Source: Symsagittifera roscoffensis
Taxonomy: Eukaryota > Xenacoelomorpha > Acoela > Convolutidae
NCBI RefSeq assembly: GCF_963678635.1
Contig: NC_087071.1
Location: forward strand, 43,063,965-43,127,964
Direction: 5' to 3'
DNA: 64,000 nt
Part shown: piece after piece, positions 20,801 through 33,369 of the stretch
Numbering within the stretch: the stretch's first letter is position 1
Layout: every line of letters begins with the position of its first letter
Program-made: the position numbers and the translations under genes
The notes under the pieces: generated by a model
What the model saw: only the letters and a program-made list of their open reading frames with translations
Told to the model about the DNA's origin: nothing
Databases searched by the model: none

Positions 20801-23180
20801 TCAAAGATATTTACATTTCAACACCTCCTTTTTCTAATTTTTTCCGAACAAAATACAAATCCATCTCCTCGCACAGGATCTCAGGATTTATTAGTAACAC
20901 ACTATGATTGTGAAGAAAACGAACAAAAAACGCTACACAAATATGCTATAAACCAAGTAACACAATGCGAACCAGAACCACAAGCTATAGAAACGACAAA
21001 TATAATGGCAATATTATATTCAAAAGCCCGAGCAACAACACTTACAGGCTATAAATTTACAGCGACATTTTCCGAAAAGAAAGTACATTGTTCACAAGTT
21101 TCCAATGGAAATAAAAACCGACTTGATCACAAATCTTTCTACCAAAGTAATATAGAAAGACTTTCACATCTAAAACCCGACAATTGTAAAAACGAACTAT
21201 TCAGATTAAACTTGACAAGAAATAAAAAACTCAAACAGAAAGATAGTCAATTTTCAAATTTTCACCGACTCTGTAAATCAAGCAGAACTTGAAAGATATC
21301 AAGGAAAACTTAAATTAGAAGAAAGATACCCATACAGTGGCGCACACGGACGACTAACTTATGATATTCACGACAAAAACTGGATACCACATATTGGAAA
21401 AAATAATATTTCAAACTGCAAAGCTGATACAAAAAATAAAGGATACCAAGAAATAATGTTTTTTGACTGGAAAATATAATTTGAAAAAATACAATTTACA
21501 CGAGATTTAAAAGATTGACACTATAATTTATCAAAGAATCAGATTACCTTGAAAAAAAAGACCAACGCTATTGTGATCCCACAACAAGGACACATGCAAC
21601 AATTGTTTGGTTTCATGAAGACACTTGCACAACATTGCAAGTAGCAAAAATCTACGCTCGAATGATTTAATTTCATGAAAAGTATTTCATTGAATCCATC
21701 CCATTTGAAAAAGTCAACCCAAGTCAAAAAGGGAAATACGATACTAAATTCAGAAATATTCATAATATAGAAAACAAATTAACACGTTTTTAAATCTATC
21801 ACGAAACAGAGTTTGCATTTAAATATAAAAATCAACTCTACAAAACACAATATTCCGAAATACTTGTCGAATACGACGAATGTTTTGATATGACCACTGG
21901 AAAAAAAATACAATCCCTATGCAACACATCAACCTATAAACGAAGATACATCATGCATCCCAGTAAATCTTCTTAAGAACGCAGGAAACTCTCATGGAAA
22001 ACTGAAACCACAAGACACTGAAAGCACACGAATACAAGAATTATCACTGATGAATAGTATATATTTTGACGAGATACACTATGACATCCATTTAGATATG
22101 GAATTGAACTACACAATTAGTAGAATTTTTCAAAAATGTCACTTTCCGAATTAGAAACACTATATCAACTATGGGAATTAGAAAGAAATCAGATTTTACA
22201 ATCACTCGCACTAGCAGTTCTAAAAATACCCTACGCAGGATATTTGTTATCCGGAAATAGATCAAATTTCCTTGGCTATGAAGGAAACATCTTATGGTTT
22301 TATACTTGCACCAAAAAAGTATCACCGTCAAATGTTTTTGAAGATATACGTCGTTACAAACGAATTCCAATATTCTATAAAAAAATTAAAGTACATTTTG
22401 TCGATACACTTTCAAGACGAACATATTTTTGGGATACCGCAGTCCCATGGGGATCATACAATGGATCATACAGCCACAAAGTCGTACAATCAAACCCCGA
22501 CGAAGAAAAGTACTACCTAGTTTCACCATACCCTACCTTAATGCAACCATTAAAAAAGTTTTCACCGAAAGTATTCGAGCGATTGCTCGCAATCCCAATA
22601 TCGATCTACAATCGATAGGAATATATTCTAAGCCAGACAGATATACAACATCACATTCGTTCACAACAATTGGAAGAACTACTAACACAAATGGACACTA
22701 TACAACGACAATCGATAGATCAAAACTTAAGAAAACTTGCAGAAACCGCAGTATTTTCAGACATCTATGCACAATACTACAGCGGATATTTTAAAGATAT
22801 TAAGGACTACATATATTTGAACGGCGAAAAATATAGACCACAAGATATTTCACCTATAAAATTTTTTTATTTTTAAAACCTTGAAAAACGTAATTCTTGC
22901 CTTTCTAGGATGACCATATTACATCTTAGAAAGATTGACTATCCTATACGCTATGTTTAACTTTATTGGATTTCTTTTCTCATTGCTAAAAGGAATCTAT
23001 AACACATGCCCAATACATACACAAGTAAACCGACAAGCAAGCGTAGTACGCATATTACTTGCAGTTTTTTTTTGGAATTTTTTCATAATCAATAAACAAA
23101 TTACTCATAGATGCACAAATCAAAGAATACAATACAAAATTATCAACAAGACCGAACACATACGACGAATTACACAATAA
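20800..23180 (+). pseudogene. env: env-like glycoprotein region of element A
   Basis: Begins with a hydrophobic stretch, then HYDCEENEQKTLHKYAINQV with regularly placed cysteines (TQCEPEP, VHCSQVSNG), and later AGYLLSGNRSNFLGYEG, YKRIPIFYKK and FVDTLSRRTYFWDTAV. A hydrophobic segment near 22950-23110 (FIGFLFSLLKG, ILLAVFFWNFF) could be the membrane anchor. The style recalls, from memory, glycoproteins of jingchuviruses and env proteins of some invertebrate LTR elements. Position after pol and cysteine layout fit env; the exact family is uncertain. Broken. Confidence 0.55.
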
Positions 23181-23429
23181 TACAAATACATTACCTACAG
23201 CACCACATTAACCAAATCTACATCATAATCATCCATTATCATTAGTTTATTATTTTCACGAAATTTTAGAAACTTAGCAATCACAAACCCTCCAAACTTA
23301 AGACCAAGTACAATACAAAGCTTCATTCAACATATAGTAACACAACACCCCCAAAAGGATGATACTTATGAACAAATAATGGTACAGCTCCATACTACCA
23401 CTTTTTAACCTCAAAATAATCATTTTTTC

Positions 23430-25260
23430 AGCCTACGATGAGCAGACAAATCGGATCACTCCACCGTTCCAACTCCCACCCTGCCAATCTCCAAAATCCA
23501 ATCCCCATAATCCCACTTTATTCTTTTCCGCCACCCGATTCACCACAAATTGATACATCATCAGGCATGAATTCTGATACTAACTCAGACATCACAGTTT
23601 TTCAGACCATATCACAATTTAATAACTCCGACATAGAAACTCCCGATGAATTCGCAGATTCCGAACCATCCCCTTCTAACTATACCCAAAACAACTCCTC
23701 AATCTTCTCAAAACCCCCCTTTTGACCTATTCAACCTCAACACCACTGTACATCTCCCTCCACTCCCTCTCATGTTTCCCAAGTAACCCCAACCTACTCC
23801 CCATTTGTTTTTGAACGATCAGCCATCAATTCCCATGATAATATTCAAATATCTGAAGAATTAGATAATTTTATAACACTCCAACAACAGTTACAAAACC
23901 CCCACACTCTCACTTTTCAACAGCTATCATCAACAATAACATCATCAAATCCACCAAAACCTACACCAATTTCATATTAAACTCCATCATTAGCTCAATC
24001 ATCCACATCAACAGAAACATCCACTAATACTAACCGAGCTTATGGAACTTTTAAACGTAAATTCCCAAATCAACCGTTCCCATCCAAACCCGGAACCACC
24101 CGAGAATACGTTAACCATCCAGACCACACCAATACTGCAAATTTTCTTCAAGTAACCCTACCTTTATTTCCCCAAAATACATTATATCAATCCGACCTTA
24201 ACCCTGAACCACATAATTTTGTAGATGAACATGTATTATTACCCATACTTCATTGGACCGCTTATTACAATTATACTAATCCCCTTGCTTTACCACTCCA
24301 TAACACCACACAAGATATTGAAAGAAATAAGAGCGAATTTTTTAGACTAACCACGTCACTCGCTCCCCGACAATTTACATATATAGGATTTAAGAAATTT
24401 TAAAAATCATTCACTGCACCCCAAGCTAACGACTATTCAAATGAATATTATGATCATAACATCATCAGACCTAACAAACAACATTTTCTTGACGATGATC
24501 AATTTGCAAACCCACAATTAACAGAAAAATTTTTCCTTAAAACATCCTACTTATTCACACTTAGCATTTTATATAAAAAGCATGACCACATTATTTCCGA
24601 ATCACTAATTGACATCCAAGTTTATGAATCATTTTTTTAAAATATATTTGAAACTTTTTCACTAACCTTTCATTTCCTTACTCTAAAAGAACGTGATTTG
24701 CACTGTTCACAGGACATCATGTTGAGAACTAAACAAACGCACACCTACACTCAATTCCGTTTTACACAAAATAATTTTGATTTACACACCATCACGACAA
24801 CCTCACCACAGATTTCAATTCATCAATTCTTAATAAATCTCACCGTTTTTCCTAAATTTCACATATTGTATTGAAAATACTAGCTTCAATCATCCTCCGG
24901 AATTATGACCCAATCACCCAGATGTATATATTCTGTCACCTCACCGAGACCTTCAACGAAGAAGAATCCCGACCCCTAATAGTCCCGCATGAGTATATTC
25001 AACCTAAAGAAATGACCATTTTAGAATTCCGTCATAATACTAAATACAATCATAAAAATTACAATCTATTTCAGAAGCCACCTCACGAATTTGCAGTAGG
25101 AACTGAAAAACTAAAAACCATAAAAGCACTTCAAATGCTTTGGCCACTGCTACAGACTGCTACAAACCATACGCTTACTAGTAAAATTACCAAGCACATC
25201 AGATGCTATTCACGACTTTTTCCCTCATGGCTTCTTTCTCGACGATTAAGGTAAATAAGA
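23430..25260 (+). pseudogene. Unrecognised coding region downstream of env (element A)
   Basis: Starts with a Ser/Pro/Asn-rich part (MSRQIGSLHRSNSHPAN; SGMNSDTNSDITVFQTIS), continues with ordered-looking sequence (TLPLFPQNTLYQSD; ILHWTAYYNYTNPLALPL) and ends near MWPLL/TLTSKITKHIRCYSRLF at about 25250. Base composition is coding-like (higher C, low stop density) compared with the flanking 3' region. No retroviral or host domain is recognised. It is absent from element B only because B stops earlier. It may be an additional gene of this family. Broken. Confidence 0.45.
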
Positions 25261-26809
25261 ATTGAATAATTTAAAACTAACTAATTCAAAATAACACTAA
25301 CCACGATCACCTACAAACAAGAAAAAAACAAATAAAAATACAAACTTTTTCTTCATATTAAACTCTATTAAACCTTCAGCACTAAATGATGCAGTAAATT
25401 TCATAGTCAAAGTAGTAAATCAATCTATAATTTATTTCCCTCATTGTACTAAAATTGAAAACGATAAAAATATTTTAATAATTTCAGACCCCCTTAAAGC
25501 TGTAAAATTCAAATTCTAAAGTAGTAAATATACACAAAAAAAGCACTAGTAACTTTTTTATAATTTCTATGCACTCGCACAAGAATTCTATCCAGAATTG
25601 CACAGCTCGCCCGCGAAAAGTTGTTTAAAATAATGAATTCAAATTTTAAGTTTTCACTAACAACAACTCAAACAAGCGATAACGAGTCTCCAACTTTTCT
25701 TTAACACGGTTGGAAAGGAATTATATAATAACCCAGACTAACCAACGCGGTTTACCAAACACCATAAACCACAAAAGAACAGCATGATTAAGAAAAGAAA
25801 ATCCACCGTACCCAAACCGGATTAAACCAGCTTAAAACTGGATAAATTATTCTTTTAAAGACTATTACCAAGGCTAAGAAAGAAATTATAAAACACCAAA
25901 ACAACGCAAGACAAATCCAAATCAAAAACAATTTGATTTTTTAGAAAAGGACACAACCAAAACAACAAAGAAAAACCAGAAATAACACAACATAAAACAT
26001 TAGCACAAAACAGGACCCCTCAAAGAGACAGCATGAAATCATACTCCCACTCCTGGCCTAACCCACCAGAGAGGACGTCCTGAGCATGCTCTATAGCCGG
26101 CCTAACCCACCGTGCTACATCCACGCTTTGTGACCACACTCTATTTTAGACAAGAGGTACTCAAGGGTGAGTAACCCTTAAAAATAACTGAACATAAAGC
26201 AAAAAGATTTTGCGAAAACATTTAACCAAAATCATAACTAAAAAAACTAAATTAACAACATTTTATAAAAATTTAATCATAATATGCAGTCCATAGATCA
26301 TACGCAACTACAAAGACGAAAATCCAAAGGCTAGACGATCCCAACACACGACGAACTACAGAATGGCTAAACCCAACCGACATGCCGCTCACAATCACGA
26401 CTCAAAAAGGATTTAGAGTACGATTTGACTTCGCAGAAAAGGAATTCATTGAATCAGACCAATGACCACCTCGATGTTCAAATATACCTACAGTCCGAGT
26501 TATAAGGCATTCCCTCAAAACATAGTCTTCACGTCATTCCCAGACACGATTGATACTCAATCAGTTATCCATCAAAACAGAACAAGAAATCATAGCAAAC
26601 CATCTTGAAATCAGATTGATTTCACTGGCGGTCGCAGTCATCGTCAAACAAACAACTAACAATTTTATATCAATGACTCCAAGTTTCTGAGGCAGTCTTC
26701 TTCATGAACAGAATAAGAAAATGATGTTCGCCAATTACCAACGATCATCATCCATCCTTCAATTATAGAAAGAAGATAAAAATCAAAAGTTCTGTAAACC
26801 TCGGATGGG
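25261..26809 (+). other. 3' untranslated interior of element A
   Basis: AT-rich, non-coding in appearance. A purine-rich stretch at 26768-26783 (AGAAAGAAGATAAAAA) and GGATGGG directly before the right LTR are the only polypurine-tract candidates. Neither is convincing. Confidence 0.45.
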
Positions 26810-28076
26810 TGGAACCAGATCTAAACTACATTTTATTATTGGTTATAAATTAGATATTTTATCACTATAATATAATTAATATTAACCAATCATGATCCGT
26901 CTAACTAACAACCCACTTATTTATAAGTGCTGAAATTACTTGTAATTTCAGCACCAGAGAGATTCGAATTTAACTTAGAAACTAGTTACCTCTCCAAGAG
27001 ACCTTTTAGCAATCGCATTAAGCCAGTATACTCTAGATCTATTGAGCCTAGCAGAGACTAGTTAAACACCCTGAGTCTAGTAGATATAAGAGTAAGATTA
27101 GGATCGGTATTAGACTAAGAAGTTGCACGAATCTGTCCGGCCGAAAATAAGATAGCGTGAAGAGCAGACGGTGTACCCTATCCGAAATTACTCTGAGTTA
27201 ACCCAAAGGACAAAACTCATCTGGTACGACCATAAGTATCCAATAAGACCTTAAAAACAAAGTAGCTTATAACAAGATAGAATAACAAGATAGATTATAA
27301 TTAGACAAAAAACGTTTTCAAAATGTTACATGACAATAATTTAATCGAAATGTCTCTACGACTCAATAGATCAGAGCCGCTATTCCGTACAATACGAGAA
27401 CTACCCGGTATTGGAAGAAGACCTCGGACAAGAGACGATCTACGACTACGGAGAAACTTACCATTAAGTTTCACGGTCGTATGGCGAAAGCCAACACAAA
27501 CTTTTATATTTAGAATTTTACTAGCAACGAATTTAGATTTTCATTTGCAAACATAATTTCTTTGAAGAAAAATCTTCAATGATCATTTCAGGCACTTAAC
27601 CAAATTTACTATTGTACAATAACGATTGATAGAACACCTCAAATCGTTTCCTCCAAAACGGCAGTAAAATTCAAAAAAGATATCTGAAAAACTTATTTTT
27701 TGAAGAAAAAAAATTTAGTAAACATGATCATAATTTATTAGTATATACAAATCATCCTGTCATCTCCAGCTTCATCACCTAAACATAACAGCATTCATAA
27801 AATCACTAATATCATAGAAAAAGAAATCTTTCTATCAATTAAATTAGATCATTTTCAAAGGCCTATACTAATTTTTACTTTTTAACTTAAAATATTTAAT
27901 CTTAAATTAGATCATCCAGTCTTTCCTTTGATCTGAACTAAATATTTTGATTTAATCAACTTTATGCCAAAAAATTTATATCCTGATCATCAAGGCTTGT
28001 CCTTGGATCAATTGGAACAATTTTGTTCTCCCCCATCCAATTAATAAAGTGTCTAACAGCCTCAAACGTCGATTCA
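26810..28076 (+). repeat. Right (3') LTR of element A
   Basis: Same 1267-bp length as the left LTR, starting TGGAACC and ending GATTCA. Roughly 93% identical by eye. Contains the second copy of the LTR reading frame at 27323-27556. Confidence 0.9.
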
Positions 28077-29185
28077 CTAAAGAAACAAAAATCAAGAACT
28101 ATTTTGTTTGTGAACCACTTAAACTTTCTTTAGTTTAATTACACAGCTCTTTTTTGCTGATTTGTTTACCAATTATTCACCCATTGATCAGTGCTTTTTC
28201 ATTTATATAGCACTGCCTTGTAAAGTAAACACCGAGTGTAGAATCGATGATTTTGTTTAAAACAAAATCTTGATGATGTATAATTTTTTATTTTCTATTT
28301 TTTTTCAATGATTATGTGTCGGGCACAAAACTATAGAGCTACCACAAGATCTATAAAGCACGTGAGTAAATAATTGCCTAAGTTAAGCTTTCGGCAATTC
28401 AATTGTCCAATTTCTTGAAAACTTACTCAGCTAAGAATCTTTTGCTTAATTGCTAATTTGGTAATATTTAGTCGAGGATCATTCATAAATCGCGCACCAT
28501 CTTATCTTCTTTCTGTTCTCATGGTCATCCCCCGCCAGAAGAACAGAACTATGTACTTTTAGTATTTTGCCATAAACTTTAAACCATAATACTAATGGAA
28601 AATCTAGAATATTTCAAATTAACAAAGAAACTTGAGTTTTTATACCTAGAATTTGTAGAAAGGAAGGCTTGATATGAAATAGTTTTTATAAGGTTTTCAT
28701 TGTTAATGAATTGAACAATGAACTGGAAAAGTTTTATAGAAAGTTTTTGATTCAGAGAGTTAAAATTAAAATCACATTTCTAGTTTTAGGACCCGCATTG
28801 GAGTTCCGTGAATAAAAATTGGTTATAATTGAGCTTCCTTGTCAGTTTCGACTTAAGGGAAAACAAATCGATTATAATCAATTAAAATGTAATTGTAATA
28901 ATACTATTTTGCGAGGCAACAAAATCCTTTTTCAACCATTATAACCATTTTTTTTCACTTTTGTGGATACTGACAATGAAACTAAAGAATAATCTTTTTT
29001 TTTCACTTTACTCAGATGCGAATTTCAACGCACATAGAGTCCTTTCTACATTTTAAACTAAATTTGGTTGCCTATTATTCAACTTAATTTTTTTCGGCCA
29101 AACTTTGGTATTTTTGTTACTTTTTTATGTTACTCAATAATTGTAACTGAATTTTGTTCCTTTCAACAATTTTCTTAAATTACTA
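28077..29185. other. AT-rich spacer, nothing recognised
   Basis: No coding region, RNA gene or element end is recognised. A short CGATTATAATCAATTA phrase near 28868 belongs to the dispersed repeat vocabulary seen at 440-645. Confidence 0.5.
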
Positions 29186-29490
29186 GAACCTTTGGGGGAG
29201 AGGGGTGGGTCAAACGGGGGAGGGTGTTGCAAAAGAGGGGGGCAACGTTAGGGGGGCAAACGTTTGGGGGGGGGAACGTTAAGGGGGACGTTAAGGGGTA
29301 CACGTTGGGGGGGGAGGCGAACGTTAAGGGGGATTTAAGGGGGTACATGTTGGGTGGGGGGGGGGGGTTTGGGCAAACGTTAGGGGGGACAAACTTTGGT
29401 AGGGAGATGCAAATGTTAGGGGGTATACGTTAGGGGGGGCGGCAAAAGTTTGGGGGCAAACGTTACGGTGGCAACCGCTAATGTTAGGGG
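29186..29490. repeat. G-rich minisatellite with ACGTTAGGGGGG units
   Basis: Irregular repeats of ACGTTAGGGGG, GGCAAACGTT and GGGTACACGTT over 300 bp, with G-runs of four to ten. Strong G-quadruplex potential on the top strand. The glycine-rich open frame here is an artefact of the repeat. Compare the C-rich tract at 796-1085, whose complement is also G-run rich. Confidence 0.7.
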
Positions 29491-30635
29491 CTTTGTAAAG
29501 TTTCCGCACAACTCATTTGATAAAAGCAGAAATTTTTGCAAAAAATTGCATGACGCGAAACAAAAATAAAAAGGAAAAAAAATCCATTTTATTGTGATTT
29601 TCTACTTATTATACAACCCGCTGTAATGGATTTCAAATTACAAATATTGCATTTCGTTTTGGCGAGAAGAAGTGAATTTAAATCCATTTTTAGTCAAATT
29701 TTGTTGTCTGAGCGTAACATGGGAATCGATTATGTTTACAACGTTTTAGTCCACAAAATTCCATCATAATCTATTTGTTCTCACTTTTCGTAAATGAGAG
29801 GAGTTTATTTGAGGTAAAAAAACACCAAGTACCTATAACTTGTCTTTTTAGTAGGAAAATCAGTTCTATGCGCAATGAAGAATTTTCAAAATATTATTAC
29901 GCGAATTTTATTTTTTTTCTGAAAGGTAGACCAGACACAAAATTTCACAATAGAAACAACAATGGAAAAAAATTGCTCAGTCCCTAAAATTCAAACTTAC
30001 CGAAGCCATATTTTTCAACCAGTTCAATTTGCAACAACACATTTTCTAGATACATACATTAAGTTGCATTCGCATGGTTCGTTAGAAAATATAGGTTAGG
30101 TTGATAACCTAATTTTTCGGTATATCTGTGACATTTTTGCGAAACAATCTATGTTGGTTCATAATAGAGAAACCGTGATGATTTTGGTTTCGAATTAAAA
30201 TGATGAAGTAATTTCGAACATTTCAAAATTTGTACTTAAAAAAATTTTGAATAGCACAAATGTTCCTGAGGACTTCTCCACTCCACTGCAACTGCTTGTC
30301 CTTTTTGGCTTCATTATTTAATTTGAACTTAGTGTTCAAAAAAACTCATCCTTCCTTTTGTCTGTGAGTGGAACCCAAAAAAATTGTAAAAAATCTATGA
30401 CATTTTGATTGATTTGTGAATTTCAAAATTAACTCAAGATGTGACCACGAAAAATCAGTAATAAATCTGAAGTTTTTACAATCTGTTTTACATAATTTCG
30501 AGAATATAGTTTGTCGTATAGCATAGTATAAATATATGCTGAGTAGTATATAAACTTGGAAATAAATATCAAGCCGGCAGAAATGAAAGTTCCGGAAAAG
30601 AATGTCATCTTTGACTGAAAAATCATGCATTGGTA
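29491..30635. other. AT-rich spacer, nothing recognised
   Basis: About 1.1 kb of AT-rich DNA ending exactly where TGTAACAG begins at 30636, the left end of element M. Short open frames on both strands near 30346-30630 overlap each other and have no motif. Confidence 0.5.
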
Positions 30636-31533
30636 TGTAACAGTCGCCTACTTAAGTCATATATGAGGCTAAGAGAAATAGGCCCTACAACCATTGGTTC
30701 AAGAGTCAGGGACATAATCTCTTGAGTTTTTCTACCTCATGCCGTCGGAGACAATTCGGTTCACTTGCGACATGAGACTACAAATTGTGTTACAGCCTAA
30801 AGGCTACTACCAAAATACTCCCAACTCGAGAAATAAGAACGCTCCCATGGTCAAATACCTAAAACAAGCGAACACAATTAATAGCAGGGTCGGAACTTAA
30901 ACATACCGATAGCTTTTATTGGACAGTGGACCTTTGATCCATTTCAGATGGATCAACCTAAAAACTCGCCTTAACTCAACATAATTACACAAAATACACT
31001 CAAAAAATTTAAATAAGGAATACATACCTCACATATAAGGTTCACATACCGACTCGACCTCTAGAATTGAATAACTAATCATGGTAATGCGACTCTAGAA
31101 CTGATTTAAGTTAAATAAGTTTAACTCGATAAGTTTTGAAAAAATAAGTTTTAGCTCAGGACGTTCTTCTCTCGGACCATTGTTCAGCTTCAGCTATCCA
31201 CCTTTCCACTCAAGTATCACTCTGGTCCAATTGATCATTCTTCTTTATCACTCTTCTTGAACGCTTGATGATTTTCTATCGCGAACAAGCTAGCTCTACC
31301 CATGTCGCATATTTCTGGTAAAAGTGCAAATAGCAATTTTACTCTCGGATTTTCTAGCAACTTTCCCCCCATTATAGTTCGAATCTTCAGTCTGACTTTT
31401 TCCCGTATTTTTAGTTGTCGCGAGAAACTTGAGCCTGATAGGCTCAACTCAAAATTTTAAAAATATTTTTGTCCCCCAAAATCAAAGTTAAACATTCAAC
31501 TCAAGGTCAAACTTCCAACATGACCGACTGGCA
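30636..31533 (-). repeat. Left LTR (3' LTR in element sense) of element M
   Basis: About 0.9 kb, TG...CA. Matches 44275-44519 and then 44911-45396. Shared landmarks include ACTTAAGTCA, GAACGCTCCCATGGTCAAAT, GTGGACCTTTGATCCA and TCAAGTATCACTCTGGTC. No target-site duplication is obvious on its outer side. Confidence 0.7.
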
Positions 31534-33200
31534 TATAATCCCTGGCCTCAAAATCTATGTTCTTATCGCGTGTCGTCGACAGTCAGTGAGTCACCAGAAT
31601 GTTGAGTTTATCTCAAGATACATTGCCTGTGGTCATTTACAGATAACTTTACAGCAGCAGATTTAGTTTATCTACATCCCAAAAATTTACAGCCCTGCAA
31701 TAGTGCCACATAATAGCTGAACAGCAATCAAAATATGCATCCACCTGCACCCTGAAGTCCAGCTTCATAAGCTGTTTACTAAATTTTCTTTTGTTCCACT
31801 CAATCAGAAAGTTGTCATGTAGTAGTTGTATTTTTATAATAACATAAAATAATAATAACAAAATTTTTTTATGTTAAAGTTTCTTTTTCGTGACCACAGA
31901 TTTTATCTGATTTCACACTCAAGCCTCTCTTGCCTTCCAAGCTCAAGACTGAAGAATCAACCCCTGAGCAACCTGCTCAGCTCACGCCCGGTCTTCGAGG
32001 TACTGGGCCCGGATGCACTCGACACACTGAATTGCCTCGATAATTCCTCCTCATCTTCGCAACTGATTACGATCTCTTCCCACGCCTTTAGCTGTTCTTA
32101 GGCCCGCATCCATTCCCTTTGCTCATGCAACCTTCTCCTCTGATTCGCTAGACCTTTCACCTTGGATTCCTTGTTCAAGCAGAAAGTGTTGTGCAAGATT
32201 AAGCTCACATTCTTCGCCTTGTCCTCCTCCAGTATCAATTCCCTTGCTTTGGTATTATCTCTAGACCCTTTTCCGACTAGTGGTTATCATTTTTTGTTGG
32301 GTGAGCAATGGTCTCTTGAAGGCCTTCGGCCCGGTTTCGGCTAGGAACTGACAATATTCTTTTTGATGTTTCTTCGTTTGATTCTCCGTCAACGCGTACA
32401 GCCAAGACGCCAATGTTGCTCGAAACCATGACAAGAATTGTATGCGACTCCACACGTGCCTCATCTCCATGGGTACAGCGAATACTTTGCACACAGTCTC
32501 AAACAACTCAAACCTCCGGCTATAGTCAATTGCATGTATCGACTCCACTGTTCGTGCCTTCGACTCCCCATACTTCGTTACGTTCTCCTCAATCCATCGC
32601 AGTGCCAGCATCAAGCTCACGTTTTTGACGGCCAGGTAGCCCTATCGGCCAAACTTCTTCAACAACCCATATCAAGCAGAGATTTGACTGCTCCGGATAC
32701 CACATTGTCTGCGCCAGACAATTACATGGGCATTCTCCGTGCGCCAAGCTGATGCTGCGGAGAATGCGCTCTCCCAAAGCCTCGGGCAAAGGCTCAAACT
32801 CAATAATCTTTGCATGCATCACGTCGTTTTCTTCCACGGCTCTGACGCTATTTGTCGTCTTCCCGATCGTGTTTTGCCTCTCAAAATCACTACTGTTCTC
32901 TTTTACCAAATTCATGAGTTCCTCCCCCCAGATTTCACTCATGTCCTCCCTTCGATCCCCAGGCACCGCTCCCAGCATCTTCCATTACAACCGATGTGAA
33001 TGATGTGACATCCAAGCCAATTGCACGCACTTAGGCCCGAGAAAGCCTTGACAATCAGCAATCTCTGACTAGACGCTTCCACGATCGCCATTTGTAACGG
33101 ATAAGGACTTCCACACAAGTTCGCCATGACTGATCTCAGCAGGGATTTCGCATTCATTGGTAGACTGTAGGCCTCGCTCACGGGATACCAATCTCTGCCT
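31534..33200 (-). pseudogene. Unrecognised coding region between RT and LTR of element M
   Basis: Minus-strand sequence with coding-like composition: YSLPMNAKSLLRSVMANL, DMSEIWGEELMNLVKENS, ALRWIEENVTKYGESKAR, FAVPMEMRHVWSRIQFLSWF, then a Glu/Leu-rich tail. No RNase H, integrase or env motif is visible. It may be a rearranged 3' part of pol, a captured sequence or a separate gene of the element. Broken. Confidence 0.4.
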
Positions 33201-33369
33201 CAAGACCAATTTTCCATCCCTTGATATGCTTTTGGACCATCTACAACACTCCAGGCCAATACTCCACGCTTAACGCCGTTACCAGATCCAGTGACTCTAG
33301 AGACTACACACTCTTGAGAAGAAAACCAATGCCGTCGCTATTTTCACTGTGGTACTCGCGTACCATCCT

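Larger units (their letters stand above)
7624..28076 (+). mobile_element. Element A: giant env-bearing Ty3/Gypsy-type LTR element (20.4 kb), broken
   Basis: Two direct LTRs of 1267 bp bound a 17.9-kb interior. The order is leader, small basic ORF, gag with zinc knuckle, protease, reverse transcriptase (YLDD), RNase H, integrase with GPY-type tail, short hydrophobic ORFs, a Pro/Ser/Gln-rich region, an env-like region, then a further unrecognised coding region. Ty3/Gypsy assignment rests on RT type, domain order (RT-RNaseH-IN) and the GPY-like module. The LTRs differ at roughly 7% of positions by eye, so the copy is old. Coding parts are interrupted many times (dozens of breaks), so it is a fossil. 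No convincing target-site duplication was found. Most Ty3/Gypsy elements are 5-10 kb; 20 kb puts this among the giants. Confidence 0.88.

Noticed and set aside
29224-29433. Glycine-rich open frame and its opposite-strand Pro/Thr frame
   Set aside because: Both are translations of the G-rich minisatellite.
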